Below, piece after piece: positions 41,021-54,834 of a stretch of DNA of 64,000 nt. The stretch covers positions 1 to 64,000 of the forward strand of contig REDI01000035.1 of NCBI GenBank assembly GCA_007693595.1, written 5' to 3'. Made by a program: the position numbers and the translations under genes. This stretch comes from Deltaproteobacteria bacterium. GTDB lineage: Bacteria > Myxococcota_A > UBA796 > GCA-2862545. A model generated the notes under the pieces. It worked only from the letters and a program-made list of their open reading frames with translations. It had not been told where the DNA came from and made no database searches. The first letter of the stretch is position 1. Each line of letters opens with the position of its first letter.

Positions 41021-42742
41021 ATGACCCGCCTGACCCCTGCCCTACTCCTGCTCTTCCTCGCCGCCTGCGGCGAGAGGGACTGGAACGTCAACGCCAACGG
41101 GGGGGGTGGAATCAGTACGCCCGTGGTCGCGCTGAGTCCAGACCAGCCTCGCACGAACGACCGCATCATCGTCGAGATCCAAAACGAAGACGCGGTCCGC
41201 TACGTCTACAGCTGGACCCGCGACGGTCAGCCCGTCGCCGAGGCGACCAGCGACCTCGTCCAGCCCGATCTGACGGCGAAGGGGGAGCGCTGGGAGGTCC
41301 TCGTCACGGCCCACCGCGGAGAGGCTTCGAGCTCGCCGGGCAGCGCTGCCGTGACCATCCAGAACACCCCGCCCGAGGTCGAAATCCGGTGGGCCGACGA
41401 CAGCCCCACCGTGCTCGACGACCTCGAGGTCCTGGCCACCTCCACCGATCTCGATGAAGACCCCGTCCAGCTCAGCTACACGTGGACGGCGAACGGCACC
41501 CCCGTCGCGCACGCGGGCTCCGTCCTCCCTGCGGCTCAGACCACCATCGGCGACGTGTGGACCGTGACCGTCACCCCGAGCGATAACGAGGCTGCTGGGG
41601 AGTCCAAGACCCTCTCCACCGAGATCGGCAGCGCTGGCCCCTATGTCCTCAGCGTCACGCTCTCGCCCAACCCCGCCTACACCGACACCTCCGTCACGGT
41701 CTCCGCCGACGCCGTCCACCCGGACGACGAGCCCTTCACCTTGACCTATGCCTGGGAGATCAACGGCAGCTCCCACACGGCGAGCGGAGCCACCCTCAAC
41801 GCCTCCAACTTCGTCAAGGGCGACGTGCTCGTCGCCTCGGTCAGCGCGAACGACGGGGGCCGGGCGTCGCCCCCGGTCGCTTCCGATCCCCTCGTGATCG
41901 ACAACTCAGCCCCCGAACGCCCCGTTCCCCCAGTCATCACTCCCAGCTTTCCCAACTCCGAGTCCGACCTGACCTGTACCCTCGGCGCCGAGGTGCACGA
42001 CCCCGATGGCGATCCCCTCACCTACGAGTTTGCCTGGTTCCGAGGTGGTTCACTCTACAGCAGCCACGAGACCGCCGACACGAGCCACACCCTGCCCTTC
42101 TCCGCCACCTCCGAGGGCGACGTCTGGTACTGTCGCGTCCGCGCCATCGACGACGAGGGGCTGGACTCCTTGTGGAGCCCCGACAGCTTCTCCCGCGAGA
42201 TCCGCGCCATGGGGAGCGGATGCGTGGTGGTCGAAGACTGGGACAGCGGCAGCTGGGGCCCTGGCTGGACCAACACCTCTGGTACGATCTCGGCGGCTCA
42301 CGCCCACGATGGGGGGCTGGGAGTCAGCGATCCCGACTGGGCCAGGAACTTCACCGAGCCCTTCCAGACCGGCTTTCCCCCCGAGCGAATCCAGGTGTGG
42401 ACGCGCGGCGGGACAGGCCGCACCTACCTAGGCTTTCATGCGACCAGTGGCGGAGCGCGCTCCTTGGTGCTCGCCCAGAACACCAACGTGGTGATGTTCC
42501 AGAACAACAGCTCTTGGAGCTACACCAACCTCAGCTCTACGGCCTTTACGCCGGTGACAGGCCGCTGGTATTTGATGGAGGTCGAGTTCGAAGACACTCG
42601 GGCCATCGGCCGAGTCTACGACAGCGACGGAGCCTCGCTCCTGCGCGAGGTGACCCACGACTTCGGGCACTCTCTCGTCGGAGGGATCGCGCTGCGATCC
42701 TTTGGCGGGATCTCGATCGATAGCCTGACCATCTGCTACTGA
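41021..42742 (+). CDS. Ig/PKD-like repeat lipoprotein with lectin-like C-terminal domain
   Basis: A 573-residue lipoprotein. The signal peptide LLLLFLAACGE contains a lipobox at about residue 13-16. It is followed by a Gly-rich linker, then four Ig/PKD-like domains of about 85-95 residues separated by NTPP or NSAP motifs. The final 170 residues start at VVVEDWDSGSWGPGW and contain FHATSGGARSLVL and GRWYLMEVEFEDTRAIGRVYD, resembling a concanavalin-type sandwich. It is an outer-membrane or surface protein by its lipobox. A paralogue follows at 42853, so duplication is likely. Confidence 0.78.
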   Translation: MTRLTPALLLLFLAACGERDWNVNANGGGGISTPVVALSPDQPRTNDRIIVEIQNEDAVRYVYSWTRDGQPVAEATSDLVQPDLTAKGERWEVLVTAHRGEASSSPGSAAVTIQNTPPEVEIRWADDSPTVLDDLEVLATSTDLDEDPVQLSYTWTANGTPVAHAGSVLPAAQTTIGDVWTVTVTPSDNEAAGESKTLSTEIGSAGPYVLSVTLSPNPAYTDTSVTVSADAVHPDDEPFTLTYAWEINGSSHTASGATLNASNFVKGDVLVASVSANDGGRASPPVASDPLVIDNSAPERPVPPVITPSFPNSESDLTCTLGAEVHDPDGDPLTYEFAWFRGGSLYSSHETADTSHTLPFSATSEGDVWYCRVRAIDDEGLDSLWSPDSFSREIRAMGSGCVVVEDWDSGSWGPGWTNTSGTISAAHAHDGGLGVSDPDWARNFTEPFQTGFPPERIQVWTRGGTGRTYLGFHATSGGARSLVLAQNTNVVMFQNNSSWSYTNLSSTAFTPVTGRWYLMEVEFEDTRAIGRVYDSDGASLLREVTHDFGHSLVGGIALRSFGGISIDSLTICY

Positions 42743-42852
42743 GCCGGCGCAGCATCCGGTGTCGAGAGCTTTACGTATACATAGGTGTTGACATAGGCTA
42801 GACTTCTTGTCACGAGACGTCACAGCACCGGGCGTCTCTCGGCAGGTGCCCC
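42743..42852. promoter_or_regulatory. AT-rich spacer with TTGACA before the second Ig lipoprotein
   Basis: In this 110-bp spacer the stretch 42770-42810 is much more AT-rich than its surroundings and contains TTGACA at 42788-42793, a perfect -35 hexamer. No good -10 lies 16-18 bases downstream. A separate promoter for the second Ig lipoprotein, perhaps with an alternative sigma factor, is possible. Confidence 0.35.
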
Positions 42853-45462
42853 ATGAAGCTGATCTCTGCCCTCCCCTCTCTCTCCTTGCTCTTGCTGGCG
42901 ATGGCCTGCAACGACTACGGCCTGAGCGTGCAGCCACCGCCGGACGCGCCCTTGGTCGAGATCACGCCGGCCGAGCCGCAGACGGCGAACCGGCTGCGAG
43001 CCACGGTGGTCGATCCCGAGCCCAACCTGACCTACCTCTACGAGTGGTACCGAGATGGGCGCCACGTCGACGACATGAGCAGCGACACCGTCCCCTCAGA
43101 CCTCACGGCCAAGGGCGAGCTGTGGCAGGTGCAGGTGATCCCGATGGCGGGCAACCTCCAGGGATCGGTGGGCCGGGCCGAGGTCGAGATCTTCAACACG
43201 CCTCCGTCCCTCGAGGCGAGCTGGGCCAACCCCGCCCCGTCCCCCTACGAAGACCTCGTCGTCCTCACCACCACCTTCGACCCCGACGACGACCAGGTGA
43301 GCCTGAGCTTCGAGTGGTCGGTCGATGGGATCCCCCTCGATCACGACGCCCCCGACCTCAGCGCCGACGAGACCGTCCGCGGCCAGGTTTGGCAGGTGAC
43401 CGTCCGCAGCTACGACGGCGAAGAGAGCGGCGAGAGCGTGACCCTGAGTGCTGAGATCGGCAACACGCCCCCCGTGGTCGGCGACGTCACCCTCGGGCCT
43501 GATCCCGCCTTCACCGACACCTTGCTGGTCGCCCAAGCGCACGACGTCTACGATGCCGACGGAGACGAGGTCGAGCTGGCCTTCGACTGGTTCGTCGAGG
43601 GCTCCCTGGTGCAGACCGGGGCCGAGAGCACGCTGAGCGGCGACCACTTCATCAAGGGCGATCGCGTCTTCGTCGACGTCACCCCCTTCGATGGGGAGGC
43701 CATGGGGCCGACCGTACGCAGCCACGATCTCTTCATCTCGAACTCACCGCCCACCGTGAGCTCGGCCACGGTGAGCCCCTCGCCGGTCTACACCCTGACC
43801 CTCCCGAGCTGCTCCCCCGGCGCCTTCGTCGATGCAGACGGCGACCCCGAGGGCTACCGCTACGCCTGGACGGTGGACGGCGACGCCACAGCCGACACCG
43901 CGACCCTCTCGAGCGACACCTTCGTCCGAGGTCAGCGCCTACAGTGCACCCTGACCCCCTATGATGGCGAAGATGAAGGCCCGCCCGTCCCCTCCGACGA
44001 GGTCGTGGTCGCCAACACCCCGCCCGTGCTCGCCAGCGTCGCCATCGCGACGCCCAGCCCCCTGGCCGGTACAGAGCTAACCCTTACCCTGGGTCCAGCC
44101 TCCGACGACGACGAGGATCCGGTGACCTTCAGCTATGAGTGGTTCAACCACGGGGTCTCGACGGGACACACCGGGCCAACCTACAGCGGGATCGCCCATG
44201 GGGACGTGCTGCATGTCGTGGTCACCCCGCACGATCCCTTCGAGCCCGGCAGCCCCGTCTCCAGCGCGCCCGTCACCGTAGGAAACACCCCCCCCGAGAT
44301 CCACAGCTTGGTCCTGGGACCAAACCCTGCCACCACCGTCGACGCGATCACCGCCACGACCCACGCCACCGACGCCGACGGCCACGAGCTCTCCTACACC
44401 TACCAGTGGTTCGTCGACACCGTGGAGCAGCCCACCACCGCCGCCGTGCTCAGCCACACGGCCTTCGTCAAGCACCAGACCGTCTATGCCCAAGTCCGGG
44501 TGAGCGACGGACACGCCACGGTCGGCCCCTACACCTCAGCCCCGCTAACCATCTCCAACAGCCCGCCAAGCACGCCGCCTACGCCCAGCCTCACGCCGGT
44601 CGAGCCGTACGACGACGACAGCCTCGTCTGTACCATCCCGAGCGCCAGCACGGATCCCGACAGCGATCCGATCACCTACGATGTCCAGTTCTACCGCAAC
44701 GGCGCCCACTACAGCACCTACACGGGCATCTCCGGGCTGTCCTACAGCCTGCCCGCCTCTCACACCAGCGTCGAAGAGCTCTGGTCGTGCCGCTTCCGCG
44801 CCCGCGACGACGACGGCGCCACCTCGGGCTGGAGCGGGTTCAGCGCAGCTCAGATGATCATCAGCGATCTCTTCGGGGCGAACGTGCTGTACTTCACCGA
44901 CGACTTCTACGGGACCGACACTGTGCGAGAAGGCCTCGTTCAACTCGCCAGCGACGGCGTGATCGACCTGACGGTCGCGGGCAGCCGCGCGGCCGTGCGC
45001 GACGCCATCGACTTCGACCCGCCCGACATCCTCGTCTACTTCAACCAGATGAACGAGCTCCCCTTTGTCGACTCCATCTACCTGGAGTACTGGGCGCTCT
45101 ACGGAGAAGGCTTCGTCTTCGCCGACTGGCGGACCGACCCCTGGGTCTTCGACGCCATGGAGTCGCGCTACGCGAGCCGCATCAACCAGACCTCAGCAAC
45201 CTTCACCGACCCTCGGATCGCCGTCGGAGTGTCCAACCCGATCACGTTCAGCAACCCCAGCATCTACGCGGTCTTCACCATGGACCTTCAGCCTGTTCGG
45301 GGCGGGGTCTCGGCCTGCAACTTCGGGGCAGGCAACTCCTGCCTGGTGTTCGGTAACGGAGGACGTACCGCCAATGTTGGCTTCTTGAACGACACCATCT
45401 CCGTTTCAAACGGGCGCAACCTCACGCGCAACATCATGCAGGTCGTCATGGAGAGCCTCTAA
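42853..45462 (+). CDS. Ig/PKD-like repeat lipoprotein with GATase-like C-terminal domain
   Basis: An 869-residue paralogue of the preceding gene. The signal peptide ends in the lipobox AMAC at about residue 19. At least six Ig/PKD-like domains follow, each ending in NTPP or NSPP, with the recurring FxWxVDG and DxDGD motifs. The last 200 residues start with VLYFTDDFYGTDTVREGL and contain LVYFNQMNELPF and EGFVFADWRTD, resembling a flavodoxin- or class I glutamine-amidotransferase-like fold but without a visible catalytic triad. It precedes the polyphosphate-polymerase-like genes by 95 bp and may belong with them. Confidence 0.78.
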   Translation: MKLISALPSLSLLLLAMACNDYGLSVQPPPDAPLVEITPAEPQTANRLRATVVDPEPNLTYLYEWYRDGRHVDDMSSDTVPSDLTAKGELWQVQVIPMAGNLQGSVGRAEVEIFNTPPSLEASWANPAPSPYEDLVVLTTTFDPDDDQVSLSFEWSVDGIPLDHDAPDLSADETVRGQVWQVTVRSYDGEESGESVTLSAEIGNTPPVVGDVTLGPDPAFTDTLLVAQAHDVYDADGDEVELAFDWFVEGSLVQTGAESTLSGDHFIKGDRVFVDVTPFDGEAMGPTVRSHDLFISNSPPTVSSATVSPSPVYTLTLPSCSPGAFVDADGDPEGYRYAWTVDGDATADTATLSSDTFVRGQRLQCTLTPYDGEDEGPPVPSDEVVVANTPPVLASVAIATPSPLAGTELTLTLGPASDDDEDPVTFSYEWFNHGVSTGHTGPTYSGIAHGDVLHVVVTPHDPFEPGSPVSSAPVTVGNTPPEIHSLVLGPNPATTVDAITATTHATDADGHELSYTYQWFVDTVEQPTTAAVLSHTAFVKHQTVYAQVRVSDGHATVGPYTSAPLTISNSPPSTPPTPSLTPVEPYDDDSLVCTIPSASTDPDSDPITYDVQFYRNGAHYSTYTGISGLSYSLPASHTSVEELWSCRFRARDDDGATSGWSGFSAAQMIISDLFGANVLYFTDDFYGTDTVREGLVQLASDGVIDLTVAGSRAAVRDAIDFDPPDILVYFNQMNELPFVDSIYLEYWALYGEGFVFADWRTDPWVFDAMESRYASRINQTSATFTDPRIAVGVSNPITFSNPSIYAVFTMDLQPVRGGVSACNFGAGNSCLVFGNGGRTANVGFLNDTISVSNGRNLTRNIMQVVMESL

Positions 45463-45557
45463 CGTCACCTCGACGTTGCACCGCTGTTGCAGACTCGATA
45501 CCTCGCTGAGGTCCACGGGCGTTCATCGGCCGTCGCTCGTGCTGTCTGGAGCCCCCC

Positions 45558-46325
45558 CTGCCCTCGCTGAAGGCCCGCTACGAGTTCAAGTACCTGGTCT
45601 CCAAAGAGCAGGAAGCCTGGATCCGCGAGCTGGTGGCCATGTTCTGTGATCACGACCCCTACGGCGTCGACGGGCGGTACAAGATCTGGTCGCTCTACTT
45701 CGACACCTGGAACTGGCACCTCGCTCAGCAGACCGTCGAAGGGCAGCGTAACCGCTACAAAGTCCGCATGCGCACCTACCACATCCACCGCGACGCCGAC
45801 GTCTACTGCGAGATCAAGAGCCGGGTCGGGACCTCCATCCTCAAGCTCCGCGCCAAGGTCGACCGCGAGACCGCGGTCCGTATGGCGCGTGGGTCCACGC
45901 CGCCTGAAGGGGGGTACCTTACCCTTGAGCCTTCGCATCAGGCCGACCTGAACCGCTTTCGCGATCGGATCGATCTCACCGACCTGCGCCCTCGCATGTG
46001 GGTGGGATATACCCGGCAGGCCTGGCTGTCGCGCTACGGCGATGGCGCGCGCGTGACCTTCGACACCGAGGTCGTCTGCCAGGTTCCCGATGCGGAGCAG
46101 CCCTTCAGCGCGGCGCCGGGTGGGTGGAGGCCGGTGGTGCTCGACGGGGAGCAACAGATCGTGGAGCTCAAGTTTAACGGGGCCTTTCCCTTCTGGATGC
46201 AGCGGATCGTGCGGTCGATGGGGTTGCGCAGGATCAGTTGCTCGAAATACTTACAGAGCGCCCAGCAAGCTGGCGGTGTACCATGGGCAAAGATGGAGTG
46301 GAGTGAGCGATGGACGCTGTCCTGA
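45558..46325 (+). CDS. VTC-domain polyphosphate polymerase, CTG start
   Basis: A 255-residue VTC domain protein that should polymerise phosphate from ATP into polyphosphate on the cytoplasmic face of the membrane. The fold begins at once with RYEFKYLVSKEQ; KVRMRTY, CEIKSRVGTS and VELKFNG carry the conserved basic and acidic tunnel residues. The first GTG or ATG (45633, 45639) falls inside the fold and would remove the first strands. The only in-frame alternative after the upstream stop is CTG; the one at 45558 has TGGAG 6 bases upstream and includes all strands. It overlaps the DUF4956 gene by 16 bp. Confidence 0.85.
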   Translation: MPSLKARYEFKYLVSKEQEAWIRELVAMFCDHDPYGVDGRYKIWSLYFDTWNWHLAQQTVEGQRNRYKVRMRTYHIHRDADVYCEIKSRVGTSILKLRAKVDRETAVRMARGSTPPEGGYLTLEPSHQADLNRFRDRIDLTDLRPRMWVGYTRQAWLSRYGDGARVTFDTEVVCQVPDAEQPFSAAPGGWRPVVLDGEQQIVELKFNGAFPFWMQRIVRSMGLRRISCSKYLQSAQQAGGVPWAKMEWSERWTLS

Positions 46326-47002
46326 CCGGACTGTTCGCGCAACCCCCTGGAGCCGGGGTGGCGCTGTCCGATTTTCTGATCCGATTGCTGATCGCCGGGC
46401 TAGCCGGGCAGGCGCTCGGGTGGTTCTACGCCCGCTCTCACGGGATCCTCTCCTACAGCCAGAACCTCGTGCAGTCCTTGGTCATGCTGAGCATGGTGGT
46501 CTGCGTGATCATGGGCGTGGTGGGCGACAGCCTGGCGCGCGCCTTCGGCCTCGCGGCCGCCTTGGCGATCGTGCGCTTCCGGACCCCCATCAAAGATACC
46601 CGCGACACCACCTTCCTCTTCTTGTCCGTCGCAGTCGGGATGGCGGCGGGTGCAGGCCAGCTCGCCATCGCCCTGACCGCCACGGCCCTCATCGGTGCGA
46701 CCGCGATCTTCCTCCATTGGACAGCCTTCGGCAGCCGCTCGACCGAACAGGGTATGCTCCGCTTCATGCTGCTCGACGGCGAAGCCTCCCGCGATCAGGT
46801 CCACCAGGTCCTCCGCAAGCACTGCCGCTCCTTCCGGTTAGCAGCCTCGCGCCTCGCGGGCGCAGACGGGCCCGAAGAGCTGGTCTACGACCTCAACCTC
46901 AAGCGGGAGCTCGACGGCGATAAGCTCGTCCGCGAGCTGACCTCCACCGGGCTGGTCCAAGGGGTGAGCCTCTTGCCGGCCGCGCGCTCCGGGGAGTCCT
47001 GA
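46310..47002 (+). CDS. DUF4956 membrane protein
   Basis: A 230-residue membrane protein. The DUF4956 hallmark is clear: SYSQNLVQSLVML, then FGLAAALAIVRFRTPIKDTRDTTFLFLSVAVGMAAGAG over residues 80-125. Four transmembrane helices are predicted, followed by a cytoplasmic domain with a predicted basic-acidic pattern. DUF4956 genes usually accompany VTC-type genes, here overlapping by 16 bp. Function is unproven; a partner in the polymerase or export step is the usual suggestion. Confidence 0.9.
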   Translation: MDAVLTGLFAQPPGAGVALSDFLIRLLIAGLAGQALGWFYARSHGILSYSQNLVQSLVMLSMVVCVIMGVVGDSLARAFGLAAALAIVRFRTPIKDTRDTTFLFLSVAVGMAAGAGQLAIALTATALIGATAIFLHWTAFGSRSTEQGMLRFMLLDGEASRDQVHQVLRKHCRSFRLAASRLAGADGPEELVYDLNLKRELDGDKLVRELTSTGLVQGVSLLPAARSGES

Positions 47003-48009
47003 TGGACATCAGCCTCCGCCGCAAGATCGGGATCGGTCTCTGGGTCGTCGGTCTGGCCATCGCGGGCATTTACGCCTTTCGCGATCAAGCACGGGTCGAA
47101 GGGCCTGGGCTTGGGTTCGCGCCCACCGTGCAGCTCAGCGTCACCGAAGCCGCCAGGCTCGATCAGGTGGTCACCCCGCTGCACACCGCGGTCCAAGCCG
47201 GCGAGGTCGTCGCCCGGCTCGACGCGGCCCCCCTCCGTGAGGAGCGCGCCGTCGTCCACGCCCGGCTGCTCGCCGCCCAAGAACAGATGCGCCTCGACGC
47301 CGACAACGACATCCGCCGCCTCGCCGAGGGCTTCAACCGCGCCTTGAGTGAGCGGGTCGACGTACAGGTCCAGCTCGGCGCCGATCTCGCCGAGGCCGAT
47401 GCCCTGCGTGAGCTGATCGCGATCGAGCGGGCGCTGTTCCAGAAGGGCGCGGCCAGCGAACAAGCGGTGGCTGACTGGGATCGGCAGCTCCGCGTCGTCG
47501 AGGCCCGGATCCGCGAAGGTCGCAAGGCGCTGGACCAGCTCCGGCAGGCCGAGCTCTTGGCCACCGAGCGCATCGAGACCCGGCACGAGCCCGAGCTCTG
47601 GTCGTCGGTCCTCATCGAGAGCCGCGAGCTGGATCGACTCGACGCGATGATCAGCCGCACCGAGCTCCGCGCGGCGATCGACGGTCAAGTGACCTGGGTT
47701 CACTACCAACCTGGCGAGGTCGTTATCCCTGGAGAGCCGGTGGTCAGCGTGGCCCCCTTCTCGACTCAAGAGGTCGTGGGCTGGCTCCACCAAGACAAGG
47801 TGCGGGGGCTCCAGCCCGGCTCCAACGCCCAGGTGATCCGCACCAATGGCGAGCGGATCCCTGGCAAGCTCGTGTCGGTCGGCTCAGGCCCTCGCACCAT
47901 GCCGGAGCAGCTCTGGTACAACCCCCAGCGCCCCGAGGTCGCGGTGCCCGTCAAGATCGCGCTGCAAGGGGCCGTCGCTCCCAACGAGTCGGTCAGCGTC
48001 AGACTCTAG
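47002..48009 (+). CDS. HlyD-like membrane-fusion protein
   Basis: A 335-residue protein with an N-terminal membrane anchor (about residues 10-27), a beta strand and lipoyl-like half (VVTPLHTAVQAGEVVARLDAAPL), a long coiled-coil hairpin (about 75-185), the second lipoyl half (IDGQVTWVHYQPGEVVIPGEPVVSV) and a C-terminal beta-barrel. This is the layout of periplasmic adaptor proteins. Its ATG overlaps the DUF4956 stop (TGATG). No transporter ATPase or outer-membrane channel follows, so its partner may be DUF4956 or is encoded elsewhere. Confidence 0.85.
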   Translation: MDISLRRKIGIGLWVVGLAIAGIYAFRDQARVEGPGLGFAPTVQLSVTEAARLDQVVTPLHTAVQAGEVVARLDAAPLREERAVVHARLLAAQEQMRLDADNDIRRLAEGFNRALSERVDVQVQLGADLAEADALRELIAIERALFQKGAASEQAVADWDRQLRVVEARIREGRKALDQLRQAELLATERIETRHEPELWSSVLIESRELDRLDAMISRTELRAAIDGQVTWVHYQPGEVVIPGEPVVSVAPFSTQEVVGWLHQDKVRGLQPGSNAQVIRTNGERIPGKLVSVGSGPRTMPEQLWYNPQRPEVAVPVKIALQGAVAPNESVSVRL

Positions 48010-48072
48010 GTTTTGGCCGGCTAGCTCACCAGCCGACATCCCCCATCGGGCTACGACTCTCGCGGAGGCCCG

Positions 48073-52583
<4,511 letters not shown>

Positions 52584-52777
52584 GATGTACTCCGAGAGCT
52601 AATGCCTATCATCAGGCCTAAACAGCCTCCCATAGCGTCGCGAGTCCTACAAGTACAGACCTCGACCTTGCCCTCCCCATCACACACAGAGACGTTTCGT
52701 AATCCGAGAACCTTCGGCGCGAATGGCCCCTGGAGTCGCCCTCGAGGCTCGCGAGCGCCGAGGCGTTCCGATCCCCA

Positions 52778-54601
52778 CTAAGGCCTCGCCTCCGGGGATC
52801 TCTGAACGATGTCTAGCCGGAGCTCCCCCGCCGGGAGATCGAGGCTCACCATGCCTCGCGCCCCCTCGAGGCGCTCCCCATCGAGGAGCAGCTCCGTCCG
52901 GTCATCGGGCAAGAAGAGGCCCAGGCTCGGGATCGGCTGCTCGCTCGACAGGATGAGCGCGCCGTGATCTACCGTGAGCTTCACCTTGTCCACCAAGAGC
53001 ATGTGCCCTCCGATCTCACGGAGGCTTCCGACCCGGATCTCTCCGCGCTCCTGGCGTTGTTGAAGCTCGGCGAAGAGCGCGTCGGCCTCGGGGCTCAGGT
53101 CGAAGCCGCCAGGCACCTGATCGAGCAGGGTCCACGCCGCCGTTGGCCCTGCGGTCCGGTGGGTGTCGAGATAGGTGTGAGCGATGTGCAGCCCGCGCTC
53201 CTCGGCGAGACGATCGAGGGCTTCCACCCGGAAAGCCCTGAGAAACCTTGCCTTCGACATGGATCGCCAGAGGGAATGGAAGACCTGGAGATCTTCACCC
53301 AGGAGGGGGTGGCTGTGCAGGATGGGACGGATGGCGCCTGGGTCCCAAGGCGCCAGCAGGTTGAGATGCTCACCCGACTCGTCGAGATCGTAGCCCGCCC
53401 AGACGTACCGATACCCCTGCTCCTCCAGGGCCTCGCGGACGGCGTGGGGCCCCTCGATCAAGCCGCGGTTGGTGATCGCCTCACAGTTGGTGTTCGGCTG
53501 GTGGTCGATCCAGGTCTCAGGTCCGTAAGGGGCGAGCAGCGCCAAGCCCTCGCGCGTCTGCTGGGTGGTGTCGGTCCGCCCTGAGACGGAGTGCGGTCCG
53601 ATCTCGATCCCGTCGCGATGCAGCTCGTCGAGCAGGCTGCGGTACCGCGGGTCGTCGACCTGAGCCGGGTAGCCCCGTGCTCGGATCGGGAAGACCGACT
53701 TGGTCATCGAGAGCCCACGCCCAGCGAAGCCTCGACCCGAGCGGCGCGCCTCGAGGGGATCGGAGTAGCGCCCCTGGCCATACATGAGGGCCCCGAGTCG
53801 AGCGACATCGCTCTGATCGGCATGATCGGTGAACACGATGGCCGCCTTGTACGGAGCCGGGATGCGCGAGAGCACGGGGAGGCGACCCGGATCAGGGATC
53901 AGCTCGACCTCGGCGACCCAGGGCATCGAGCTAGGGATCGGCTGAGGACCTCGGTCGATCTTGGGAGGAAGGTCCTCGGCCCCCTCGACGCAATCCGACC
54001 AGAGGAACAGCGGCCGGCGTGCGGCCTCGTCCAGCACCAGCCGGACCTTGACCCTATCCTCGTCCGGCGTAACCCGCAGGCCTTGGGCCTGGGCGATCAA
54101 GGCGATCCCCGAGGTGCGGAGCAGCTGGGGGGTGAAGCGGCCGACGTCGGTCGGGTGTTCGGGGCTGACCCACCGGCTGGATCGATCGACCATCTCGAGC
54201 CCCTCGGAGGGCAAGGACAGCTCCACGCCGACCCCACGCACCAAGGTCGCCTTCGCGCCCCTGACCTCGGCGCGTAGGACCACGGGAGTGGAGGTCGTCG
54301 CCGTGAGCACAACCCTCGCCGGACCCGCCTCGACCGTAGCCGTCAGGCCATCGTCGGACGAGGCCCAGTCCTCGACCCTGACGCGGAGGGGTTCACCCTG
54401 TTCGAGCTGAAGGAACACCTGGAGGTTGAGCGCTACGGTGCGACGCTCGCTCCGAAAGACGGGGCGTCCGTCGATGAGGTCCAGGTGAGCCGCGGGAGGG
54501 GGCGCCTGAGGCTCCTCGGCCGTAAGCGATGGTTCCGACGCCGGATCCACGAGAGGATCGGAGGTGCAGGCCGCACCCAGCAGGGCGCCGCCGAGCGCCA
54601 T
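52778..54601 (-). CDS. polysaccharide-deacetylase-like lipoprotein
   Basis: A 607-residue protein whose N-terminus, MALGGALLGAACTSD, is a short hydrophobic segment with a lipobox (GAAC). The first 230 residues are beta-rich. At about residue 245 AAIVFTDHADQSDVARL and later GIEIGPHSVSGRT, DHQPNTN and HSHPLL give the Asp/His pattern of a NodB-like deacetylase fold. A beta-rich C-terminal domain follows. A TTG at 54784 with AAGGA upstream is in frame and would add 61 residues before the lipobox, an unusually long N-region; the start is therefore uncertain. Probable envelope enzyme acting on glycan. Confidence 0.7.
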   Translation of the reverse strand: MALGGALLGAACTSDPLVDPASEPSLTAEEPQAPPPAAHLDLIDGRPVFRSERRTVALNLQVFLQLEQGEPLRVRVEDWASSDDGLTATVEAGPARVVLTATTSTPVVLRAEVRGAKATLVRGVGVELSLPSEGLEMVDRSSRWVSPEHPTDVGRFTPQLLRTSGIALIAQAQGLRVTPDEDRVKVRLVLDEAARRPLFLWSDCVEGAEDLPPKIDRGPQPIPSSMPWVAEVELIPDPGRLPVLSRIPAPYKAAIVFTDHADQSDVARLGALMYGQGRYSDPLEARRSGRGFAGRGLSMTKSVFPIRARGYPAQVDDPRYRSLLDELHRDGIEIGPHSVSGRTDTTQQTREGLALLAPYGPETWIDHQPNTNCEAITNRGLIEGPHAVREALEEQGYRYVWAGYDLDESGEHLNLLAPWDPGAIRPILHSHPLLGEDLQVFHSLWRSMSKARFLRAFRVEALDRLAEERGLHIAHTYLDTHRTAGPTAAWTLLDQVPGGFDLSPEADALFAELQQRQERGEIRVGSLREIGGHMLLVDKVKLTVDHGALILSSEQPIPSLGLFLPDDRTELLLDGERLEGARGMVSLDLPAGELRLDIVQRSPEARP

Positions 54602-54834
54602 GCGCCCGAAGAGACCAGACAGCCGCGCAGGAGCGATCGCGTGGGGTCGCGAGGCCGGCGCGCCGGAGCGTGGCGCCGATCGAACCCAAGGGAGCGCGAT
54701 GGAACGGACGGATAGGGAGCGAGCGAGCGGCGAGGCGCGCAGGGAGCAGAGGGCGAGCGAAAAAACAGGATGGTTGGGAATCAATCGACACGTCCTTGCC
54801 AGCCGCCGGGGAGAAGGTGTAACACTACCGCTCG

